This document shows, one piece after another, positions 1 through 4,467 of a DNA stretch of 5,881 nucleotides. The translations under genes were made by a program, and so were the position numbers. A model generated the notes under the pieces. That model was not told the origin of the DNA, searched no databases, and was given only the letters and a program-made list of their open reading frames with translations. Source of the stretch: Desulfobulbaceae bacterium UBA2775 (GTDB taxonomy: Bacteria > Desulfobacterota > Desulfobulbia > Desulfobulbales > Desulfocapsaceae); the NCBI GenBank assembly GCA_002352445.1, contig DEIL01000291.1, forward strand, positions 1 through 5,881, in the 5' to 3' direction. Each line of letters starts with the position of its first letter. Position 1 is the first letter of the stretch.

Positions 1-813
1 CTCGACCTGTACGATACACTCATCCTTGAAACAGATAGTGGAACGGGTATTGAATTTTCTTGTGACGATCCTGAACTTCCCATGGGAGAGGATAATCTGG
101 CAGTCAAAGCAGCGGTTGCTTTTTTTTCAACTGCCGGCCTGAAAAAGGTACCAAAGCTTAAGATTTATCTCGAAAAAAAGATACCCGTGGCGGCTGGTCT
201 TGGTGGTGGAAGCAGTGATGCCGGTACGGTGCTTCAGGGATTGAATAAACTCTTCGATCAACCGCTTTCAGAGAGAGAACTAGTTCGGCTGGCCCGCCCC
301 CTTGGAGCAGATGTACCGTTTTTTACGGTTGAACATGGGGCAGTGGTCGCCCATGGTGTTGGTGATATCATGTGTCCTGTTGACCCTCTCAAAGATGTCA
401 CTTTTGTTCTTGTCAACCCCGGTTTTTTGGTTTCTACACGCTGGGCATTTGAAAATTTATCCTTGACAAGCACAACCATTAATTATAAATTATTTTGCTT
501 TCAAAAGCACAAGGCAGGTTCCTTACCTTTGGGTGAAATGCACAATGACCTTGAAGAAGTTACCAGTGCGAAGTATCCGGAGATAGAGGATATGAAGCGA
601 CTATTGTTGGAATCGGGAGCATCAGGAACCTTGATGTCCGGCAGTGGGCCTACTGTCTTTGGAGTTTTTCCAGATGCTGAAAATCCTGGTAAACCTGATT
701 TTAACAGTATCACGGATCTGTTGTGCAGGAAATTTGGAGACAGAGTTTTTGTTGCTAGGAGCTTGTCCGAGAATAAGCATTTTCTCTCAAATCGAGGTTT
801 TTCAGAAAAATAA
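1..813 (+). CDS. ispE: 4-diphosphocytidyl-2-C-methyl-D-erythritol kinase IspE, 5'-truncated by the window edge
   Basis: IspE phosphorylates the 2-hydroxyl of CDP-methylerythritol with ATP in the cytosolic MEP pathway to isopentenyl diphosphate. The frame is open from base 1, so the gene begins upstream. The 270 codons seen here cover all but roughly the first 35-40 residues, judged against the usual 280-310, so the N-terminal catalytic lysine region is outside the window. Seen in the sequence: a GEDNLAVKAA segment near visible residues 29-38, the GHMP-kinase ATP-binding glycine loop PVAAGLGGGSSDA at about 62-74, LGADVPFF at about 101-108 carrying the likely catalytic aspartate, a conserved NDLE, and the C-terminal GHMP motif MSGSGPTVFGVF at about 212-223. 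An in-frame ATG at 82 is internal to the conserved fold and is not the start. The stop is TAA at 811. The gene lies upstream of tRNA-Gln and prs, its usual place in this lineage. Function is very likely; no oddities were seen. Confidence 0.96.
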   Translation, partial: LDLYDTLILETDSGTGIEFSCDDPELPMGEDNLAVKAAVAFFSTAGLKKVPKLKIYLEKKIPVAAGLGGGSSDAGTVLQGLNKLFDQPLSERELVRLARPLGADVPFFTVEHGAVVAHGVGDIMCPVDPLKDVTFVLVNPGFLVSTRWAFENLSLTSTTINYKLFCFQKHKAGSLPLGEMHNDLEEVTSAKYPEIEDMKRLLLESGASGTLMSGSGPTVFGVFPDAENPGKPDFNSITDLLCRKFGDRVFVARSLSENKHFLSNRGFSEK

Positions 814-946
814 GCACAGTCATATACATGATATCGGAGTCTATGCTTACCTACGAGCATTATTTTTATGAAAATAACGAAGAGTTGGGGCAGATAGCGC
901 AGACTTCGAAATGCATTCTCGGACAGCCTCCTAGAACAGCAAGTGT

Positions 947-1022
947 TGGGGCGTAGCCAAGTGGTTAAGGCACCGGGTTTTGATCCCGGCATTCGTAGGT
1001 TCGACCCCTACCGCCCCAGCCA
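947..1022 (+). tRNA. tRNA-Gln, anticodon UUG, CCA encoded
   Basis: A complete cloverleaf can be folded by eye. The acceptor stem pairs TGGGGCG (947-953) with CGCCCCA (1012-1018). The D-arm follows, with GCC/GGC pairing around AAGTGGTTAA. The anticodon stem is CCGGG (973-977) with CCCGG (985-989), and its loop TTTTGAT places anticodon TTG at 980-982. The T-stem is GTAGG (995-999) with CCTAC (1007-1011), around the loop TTCGACC. The discriminator is G1019 and CCA is genomically encoded at 1020-1022. The weak U1-A72 pair and G73 are known glutamine identity features, and the anticodon reads CAA (and CAG by wobble). The gene lies 133 bases after ispE and 39 bases before prs on the same strand. 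I see no terminator between the tRNA and prs, so a shared primary transcript cut by RNase P and 3' nucleases is plausible. Confidence 0.98.
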
Positions 1023-1045
1023 TCAGAATATGGTTTCTTCTTTTT

Positions 1046-1078
1046 TAATATAATTAAAACGATGGCTAATATAATTAA
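1046..1078 (+). repeat. 12-bp direct repeat straddling the prs start codon, containing TATAAT
   Basis: TAATATAATTAA occurs exactly at 1046-1057 and again at 1067-1078, a 21-bp period (about two helical turns). The prs ATG (1062) sits between the copies. Each copy contains a perfect -10 hexamer TATAAT (1049-1054 and 1070-1075). The upstream one would start transcription about at the ATG. No good -35 element lies 16-18 bp upstream. The second copy also encodes residues 2-6 of Prs, so part of the match could be chance in AT-rich DNA. Confidence 0.55.
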
Positions 1079-2000
1079 GATTTTTTCGGGTAACGCTCAC
1101 AGGCAGCTGGCCAGAGAGATAGCTGATCATCTGGATTTACCTCTGTGTGAGGCTGAAGTCAAGACGTTCAGCGACGGGGAAATTTTTGTTGAGGTGAAGG
1201 AAAATGTTCGTGGTACGGACGTTTTTATCATTCAGCCTACGTGTACCCCCGTTAATGATCACCTGATGGAACTGGTGATCATGGTAGACGCGCTTAGACG
1301 AGCTTCGGCCAGGCGTATTACCGCAGTGGTTCCCTATTACGGTTATGCCCGGCAAGATAGAAAAAATGCACCTCGAGTTCCAATTACCGCTAAAGTCGTT
1401 GCAGAGATGTTTATGGCTGTAGGGGTAAGGCGTGTTCTCTGTATGGATTTACATGCTGGACAGATACAGGGTTTTTTTAATATACCCGTAGATCATCTCT
1501 ATGCAGCACCGGTAGTGCTTGCTTATATTCAGGAAAATTTTGATGATGTTGTTATGGTTTCTCCTGATGCTGGTGGTGTTGAACGGACACGGGCTTTTGC
1601 CAAAAGACTGAATTCCGGTCTGGCAATTATCGATAAGCGTCGGGATAAGCCCAATGAATGCGAGGCGATGCATGTTATTGGTGATGTGGAAGGCAAGACA
1701 GCAATTCTATTGGATGATATGGTAGATACTGCTGGAACGTTATGCGCCGGAGCAAAGACCCTGATTGCTAATGGAGCAAAAGAGGTTCATGCGTGTTGTT
1801 CACATGCTGTTCTCTCCGGTCCGGCGATTGAGCGTATTACAAATTCTGAGCTGAAGTCATTGGTTGTTACCAATTCCATTCCTCTCAGAGGGGAAGCGCT
1901 TAGTTGTGAGAAAATTACGGTACTGTCGGTATCTAAGCTGCTTGCAAATGCGATTAACAGGATCCACAATGAGGATTCTGTCAGTTCGTTATTTGTATAA
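1062..2000 (+). CDS. prs: Ribose-phosphate diphosphokinase (PRPP synthetase), class I
   Basis: Prs transfers the diphosphate of ATP to ribose 5-phosphate to give PRPP, the precursor of purines, pyrimidines, NAD, histidine and tryptophan. It is a cytosolic hexamer. The 312 residues match the usual length. Seen in order: N-terminal IKIFSGNAHRQLA; the VKTFSDGEIFVEVKENVRG segment at 33-51; VPYYGYARQDRK at 90-101; the PRPP-synthase signature MDLHAGQIQGFFNIPVDHL at 128-146 with metal-binding His131; SPDAGG at 167-172; the catalytic loop IDKRR with Lys192 and Arg194; and the PRPP-binding loop LLDDMVDTAGT at 216-226. Both tandem phosphoribosyltransferase-like halves are complete. The ATG at 1062 is chosen because the next residues match the canonical family N-terminus. 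There is no Shine-Dalgarno, only AT-rich sequence. The gene lies just after tRNA-Gln, and no clear terminator follows it. Function is almost certain. Confidence 0.98.
   Translation: MANIIKIFSGNAHRQLAREIADHLDLPLCEAEVKTFSDGEIFVEVKENVRGTDVFIIQPTCTPVNDHLMELVIMVDALRRASARRITAVVPYYGYARQDRKNAPRVPITAKVVAEMFMAVGVRRVLCMDLHAGQIQGFFNIPVDHLYAAPVVLAYIQENFDDVVMVSPDAGGVERTRAFAKRLNSGLAIIDKRRDKPNECEAMHVIGDVEGKTAILLDDMVDTAGTLCAGAKTLIANGAKEVHACCSHAVLSGPAIERITNSELKSLVVTNSIPLRGEALSCEKITVLSVSKLLANAINRIHNEDSVSSLFV
1255..1282. repeat. Perfect 9-bp inverted repeat inside prs
   Basis: ATGATCACC (1255-1263) and GGTGATCAT (1274-1282) are exact reverse complements separated by 10 bases. In RNA they could form a 9-bp hairpin; in DNA the dyad resembles an operator. 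The stretch encodes the conserved Prs segment NDHLMELVIM, so protein constraint combined with two copies of the self-complementary TGATCA may explain it. Confidence 0.5.
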
Positions 2001-2311
2001 CCCGCATATTGGATATAGCTTTACCGTTTAAGTTTTTAGTGCCTAGCTCCTTAAAAGCTGTAATAAGAAGCAAAAATTTTATAGTGATATTAAATTTGAT
2101 TGGTTAAATGTCAGCAACAGATAACGAACGTAGAGAGACTTTCGAGGCACTTATCCAGCGTAACTAAAGAGTTTTCCGACTTGTCGGGTCAGTATTTTGG
2201 GAAGTTCTGATCTGTTTGGGTTAAGTTGCTACGATTATTTGTAGATAAATTGATATGATATAGTCAGTCGCTCGTCAATTTTGACCGCGGCTGTTTTATA
2301 AAGGAGGAATT
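2001..2311. other. 311-base intergenic region between prs and rplY, no convincing gene
   Basis: The stretch is AT-rich for its first ~100 bases, and every frame is broken by stops. No strong terminator follows prs. The best structure there pairs AGCT (2017-2020) and TTTAAG (2027-2032) with the contiguous CTTAAAAGCT (2050-2059). It is bulged and has no U-tract. A small hairpin, CCGA-CTTG-TCGG, lies at 2176-2187 and lacks a proper T-run. A 19-codon ATG ORF at 2108-2167 has no ribosome-binding site. The 3' part holds an extended -10 promoter candidate and the rplY Shine-Dalgarno. The likely role is to separate the prs transcript from a strongly and independently expressed ribosomal protein gene. 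Confidence 0.6.
2251..2259 (+). promoter_or_regulatory. Candidate extended -10 promoter for rplY
   Basis: TG (2251-2252), one base, then TATGAT (2254-2259) matches the extended -10 form TGnTATAAT with one mismatch in the hexamer. Sequence at the usual -35 distance is poor (acgatt), which extended -10 promoters tolerate. Transcription would begin near 2266, leaving a leader of about 46 bases that ends in the strong rplY ribosome-binding site. This is pattern match only. Confidence 0.4.
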
Positions 2312-2962
2312 ATGCTTCAAGTTGAAATGTCTGCTTCTCACAGGCCGACTTCTGGAAAGGGAGCCATGCGCCGATTACGGATGGAAGGTATGACTCCTGC
2401 CGTGGTTTATGGCGGCGGTGGAGAGGCTATGCAACTGCAGCTTGAGTCAAAAACTTTGATGGCGAAGCTGCTTGAGTTTTATCGTCGCAACACCCTTGTT
2501 ACTCTGAAGATTGATGGAGAGTCTGAAAAGAGTGTTTTAATAAGTGAAGTGCAGACCCACCCGGTCAGTGATGCTCTGATCCATGTTGATTTTTGTGAGA
2601 TTGATCTATCAAAAGATCGTGCCTTTGACGTACCGGTTATTTTTGAAGGCATTGCAAAAGGAGTCGATCTTGGCGGGGTGCTGATAGTTGCCAGTGGAAC
2701 TGTTGTGATCGAAGGGAATGTTCTGGATATACCTGATCAGTGTAACCTGGATGTAACTGATCTCGATATTGGGGAGAATCTTAAGTGTCGCGATATTTCC
2801 ATCCCAGATAGTGTAAGAATGATCACTGATCCTGATGAAACACTAGTCGCAGTGGCTATAGCGGGGATGAAGGAAACTGAAATGGAAGAAGATGAAGAAG
2901 GTGCAGTAGAAGCTGAAGCAGAGGGAGAAGAAGCAGCAGATGTAGATGCATCAGCAGAGTAA
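2312..2962 (+). CDS. rplY: 50S ribosomal protein L25, long CTC/TL5 type
   Basis: L25 of the general-stress-protein CTC / TL5 type binds 5S rRNA in the central protuberance of the large subunit. The 216 residues fit the long two-domain form (about 185-230), not the ~95-residue E. coli form. The N-terminal 5S-binding domain spans about residues 1-95 and shows GKGAMRRLRMEGMTPAVVYGG (15-35) and ISEVQTHPVSDALIHVDF (77-94). The C-terminal TL5 beta domain spans about 98-186, including VPVIFEGIAKGVDLGGVL and PDSVRMITDPDETLVAV. Residues from about 188 to 216 form a low-complexity Glu/Ala/Asp tail, common in bacterial members of this type. The ATG at 2312 is preceded by AAGGAGG (2301-2307) at 4 bases and gives the canonical MLQVE start. 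A later in-frame ATG (2327) would cut the first strand. A strong terminator follows, so rplY probably ends a transcript. Confidence 0.97.
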   Translation: MLQVEMSASHRPTSGKGAMRRLRMEGMTPAVVYGGGGEAMQLQLESKTLMAKLLEFYRRNTLVTLKIDGESEKSVLISEVQTHPVSDALIHVDFCEIDLSKDRAFDVPVIFEGIAKGVDLGGVLIVASGTVVIEGNVLDIPDQCNLDVTDLDIGENLKCRDISIPDSVRMITDPDETLVAVAIAGMKETEMEEDEEGAVEAEAEGEEAADVDASAE

Positions 2963-3005
2963 GTAGCGGTTATTCATTCTTTTTTTTATTTACTGTATTT
3001 GATTG

Positions 3006-3046
3006 AGAAGTCTGGGGAAAGTTTTTCCCCAGACTTCTTTTGTTTT
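3006..3046 (+). terminator. Strong rho-independent terminator after rplY
   Basis: A perfect 15-bp stem pairs 3006-3020 (AGAAGTCTGGGGAAA) with 3024-3038 (TTTCCCCAGACTTCT) around a 3-base loop, GTT. TTTGTTTT follows at 3039-3046. The hairpin with its U-tract is a textbook intrinsic terminator for transcription running out of rplY. It lies 44 bases after the rplY stop and ends 7 bases before the pth ATG, so it also controls what reaches pth. The opposite strand has no U-run next to the stem, so it should work in the + direction only. Confidence 0.93.
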
Positions 3047-3053
3047 ACTACCA

Positions 3054-3647
3054 ATGGCGATAAAACCTTTCATTATAGTTGGACTTGGAAATAAAGGCAG
3101 CAAGTATGATGATACACGTCATAATGTCGGGTTTGCTGTGGTTGATGAGTTGGCGCAAAGGTGGCAGGTGCAGATCGTCAGGGAAAAGTGGTACTCCCTT
3201 TCCAGTCGTGTGCAATTATTCGGGCGTACAGTTCTTTTTTTAAAACCGATGACTTTTATGAACCTGAGTGGCAAAGGGGTTGTCGAGTTTGCTCATTTTT
3301 TTAAAGTTGGCCCTGAACAAATTCTTGTTATCCATGATGATCTTGATATGCCTTCTGGAAGAATAAAACTGGTAAAAGGAGGCGGAGACGGGGGGCACAA
3401 GGGAATAAAATCTCTTGTTCAGACCCTGGGTAGCCGTGATTTCTATCGACTGAAAGTTGGGATCGGCAGGCCAGGGCAGGGTGATGTACATCGTGATTTT
3501 CCCGTAGAAAAATATGTATTGGCACCTCTGAGCGATGATGAGCGGCAGATTCTTGACTCGCGCTATGACACTATCGAAGAAGGTATTCGTCTGTTTCTTG
3601 GAGATGATCCGGCAAAGGCAATGTCAATTTTAAACAGTCTGAAGTAA
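3054..3647 (+). CDS. pth: Peptidyl-tRNA hydrolase (bacterial Pth family)
   Basis: Pth cleaves the ester between peptide and tRNA in prematurely released peptidyl-tRNAs, recycling tRNA in the cytosol. Starting at ATG 3054 the protein has 197 residues, the normal size. Seen: IIVGLGNKGSKYDDTRHNVGF at 7-27, with Asn13 and catalytic His23 in TRHN; FLKPMTFMNLSG at 62-73 with Asn70; VIHDDLDMPSG at 92-102 with Asp95; and GGGDGGHKGIKSL at 109-121 with His115. Two positions differ from the common pattern. The usual Pro of GLGNPG is Lys14, and the usual Asn of GGHNG is Lys116. The frame stays open upstream to a TTG at 3003, but those codons lie in the terminator hairpin and do not match the family, so ATG 3054 is preferred. 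No Shine-Dalgarno precedes it. Expression must come from terminator read-through or an unseen promoter. Confidence 0.95.
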   Translation: MAIKPFIIVGLGNKGSKYDDTRHNVGFAVVDELAQRWQVQIVREKWYSLSSRVQLFGRTVLFLKPMTFMNLSGKGVVEFAHFFKVGPEQILVIHDDLDMPSGRIKLVKGGGDGGHKGIKSLVQTLGSRDFYRLKVGIGRPGQGDVHRDFPVEKYVLAPLSDDERQILDSRYDTIEEGIRLFLGDDPAKAMSILNSLK

Positions 3648-3753
3648 CCATCTTTTTTTCCAAATCTGCATGCCTCTTGCATAGACTGACACAAAAACAG
3701 CAGTATTTTTAGGATAATTGTGTTATGTTGTTCGTTTGTGCAAATAGAAAATT

Positions 3754-3781
3754 TTAAAACTTCTTAGACTTACATTATAAT
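3754..3781 (+). promoter_or_regulatory. Candidate promoter for carD
   Basis: TTAAAA (3754-3759, 4 of 6 matches to TTGACA), a 16-bp spacer and a perfect TATAAT (3776-3781) form a plausible housekeeping-sigma promoter. Transcription would start near 3788, giving an unusually long leader of about 129 bases before the carD GTG. The region is AT-rich, so a chance -10 is possible. Confidence 0.45.
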
Positions 3782-3822
3782 TAAATTGTAACAAGCTGTT
3801 TTGATTCCGTAATTTTTCTCAG

Positions 3823-3900
3823 ACTGGCAATTCTCTTGCGGTTTACTTGAGTTATGCCAGTTGGAGTTGGGACATATTCTGCCTTCTGGCAGGTGTTTTT
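3823..3900 (+). promoter_or_regulatory. Attenuator-like carD leader with mutually exclusive pairings
   Basis: Four short segments can pair in two ways. ACTGGCA (3823-3829) pairs perfectly with TGCCAGT (3855-3861). CTGCC (3879-3883) pairs with GGCAG (3888-3892) and is followed by TTTTT at 3896-3900. Alternatively TGCCAG (3855-3860) pairs with CTGGCA (3886-3891), which destroys both of the other hairpins. First and last segments share CTGGCA, the arrangement expected of a terminator / anti-terminator switch. The stems are short (5-7 bp) and the terminator hairpin is weak, so the regulatory reading is inference. Confidence 0.35.
3872..3900 (+). terminator. Weak terminator-like hairpin in the carD leader
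   Basis: CTGCC (3879-3883) and GGCAG (3888-3892) close a TTCT loop. ACA (3872-3874) can extend the stem with TGT (3894-3896) across an asymmetric internal loop, and five Ts end at 3900. The core stem is only 5 bp, so efficiency should be low. It could act as an attenuator or simply be chance. Confidence 0.3.
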
Positions 3901-3904
3901 GGAC

Positions 3905-3910
3905 AAGGAG
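3905..3910 (+). promoter_or_regulatory. Ribosome-binding site that fixes the carD GTG start
   Basis: AAGGAG lies 6 bases before GTG 3917. It is only 2 bases before the out-of-frame ATG at 3913, which reads four codons to TGA at 3925. The spacing supports GTG, and the GTG frame begins with the family-typical MFSEGDMAVYPAHGVG. Confidence 0.85.
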
Positions 3911-3916
3911 AAATGA

Positions 3917-4396
3917 GTGTTTTCTGAAGGTGATATGGCTGTATATCCGGCCCATGGTGTTGGTGTCATTAAATCTGTAGAAATGCAGACTGTTGCTGGT
4001 ATTGATCAAAAATTTTATGTTTTGGAGATACTGGAAAATAAAATGACAATTATGATACCGACTATTAGCAGTGAAAATGTAGGACTTCGTGCCATTGTTG
4101 ATGAAAGTGAAGTGAGCGGAGTCCTTGATATTCTCGAAGACAGAACCGTTGAGTTGGGTTCTCAAACCTGGAATCGAAGATATCGCGACTATATGGAAAA
4201 AATCAAGACCGGTTCTGTTCACGAAGTAGCATCAGTACTCCGTGATCTCTTTCTCCTCAGTGTTGATAAAGATCTTTCCTACGGAGAGAGAAAAATGATG
4301 GATACGGCGAAAGGTCTCTTGGTAACCGAACTATCTCTGGCGCAGGATAAAGAGGAAGCAACTGTCAGTGATACTATTGAAGCTATCTTCTCATAA
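3917..4396 (+). CDS. carD: CarD/CdnL-family RNA polymerase-binding transcriptional regulator
   Basis: CarD/CdnL proteins bind the RNA polymerase beta subunit and contact DNA at the upstream edge of the transcription bubble, stabilising open complexes at many growth-related promoters. The 159 residues match the stand-alone form (about 160). The N-terminal Tudor-like polymerase-interacting domain (about 1-60) shows FSEGDMAVYPAHGVGVI. The helical C-terminal domain (about 65-155) carries TWNRRYRDYMEKIKTG, in which Trp85 corresponds to the conserved tryptophan that wedges into the DNA. LSYGERKMMDTAKGLLVTELSLA follows at 120-142. The helicase part of TRCF/Mfd is absent, so this is not a repair factor fragment. 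Start is GTG 3917 with AAGGAG upstream; ATG 3935 would remove the conserved first strand. The leader is long and structured. The gene precedes the pseudouridine synthase and coaE and may lead that operon. Confidence 0.93.
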   Translation: MFSEGDMAVYPAHGVGVIKSVEMQTVAGIDQKFYVLEILENKMTIMIPTISSENVGLRAIVDESEVSGVLDILEDRTVELGSQTWNRRYRDYMEKIKTGSVHEVASVLRDLFLLSVDKDLSYGERKMMDTAKGLLVTELSLAQDKEEATVSDTIEAIFS

Positions 4397-4418
4397 AGCT
4401 CCGCTATCTGGTTATTCA

Positions 4419-4444
4419 CGAATATCTCGGATTGAGTATATTCG
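4419..4444. repeat. Inverted repeat / hairpin between carD and the pseudouridine synthase gene
   Basis: CGAATAT (4419-4425) pairs with ATATTCG (4438-4444). CTC (4426-4428) continues the stem with GAG (4434-4436) past a single bulged T, leaving a GGATT loop. No T-run follows, so it is not an intrinsic terminator. It could be a stabilising or processing hairpin or a protein-binding dyad. AGTGATT occurs twice in tandem just after it (4448-4454 and 4456-4462). Confidence 0.45.
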
Positions 4445-4467
4445 GGCAGTGATTCAGTGATTGTTGT

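Larger units (their letters stand above)
3648..3916. other. Intergenic region between pth and carD: promoter and structured leader
   Basis: No clear terminator follows pth: a T-run at about 3652-3659 lacks a stem. The middle is AT-rich and contains a TATAAT at 3776-3781. The 3' ~95 bases hold overlapping inverted repeats, a terminator-like hairpin, a 20-codon ORF (3854-3916) and the carD ribosome-binding site. A possible 10-codon ORF at 3725-3757 has AGGA 10 bases upstream but lies before the predicted start of transcription and has no other support. Confidence 0.55.

Noticed and set aside
843..867. Terminator-like ATGCT / AGCAT stem followed by TATTTTT after ispE
   Set aside because: A 5-bp AT-rich stem with an 8-base loop is too weak to call. 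The nearby TTATTTT / AAAATAA repeat (860-877) is pure A/T and also unconvincing.
800..946. Promoter for tRNA-Gln
   Set aside because: TATACA at 823-828 resembles a -10 box, but no acceptable -35 lies 16-18 bp upstream, and no better pair is found closer to the tRNA. Read-through from ispE remains possible.
501..992. 163-codon open frame on the minus strand opposite ispE and the tRNA
   Set aside because: It overlaps a clearly conserved ispE frame and part of the tRNA, and its translation shows no recognisable domain. It is a shadow frame.
1023..1046. Intrinsic terminator between tRNA-Gln and prs
   Set aside because: There is a T-rich run (about 1034-1046), but no stem precedes it apart from the tRNA itself.
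2108..2167. 19-codon ATG ORF (MSATDNERRETF...) in the prs-rplY spacer
   Set aside because: It has no Shine-Dalgarno, no clear promoter and no conserved neighbours; ORFs of this length are expected by chance.
2176..2187. CCGA-CTTG-TCGG hairpin as a terminator
   Set aside because: The stem is only four or five base pairs and the following sequence is not a U-tract.
2278..2290. TTGACCGCGG shared between the rplY leader (2281) and the pseudouridine synthase gene (about 4531)
   Set aside because: It is a single 10-base match between unrelated contexts, one inside coding sequence; no structure supports it as a site.
3770..4222. 150-codon open frame on the minus strand opposite carD and its leader
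   Set aside because: carD is unambiguous on the + strand and the antisense translation has no family features. It is a shadow frame.
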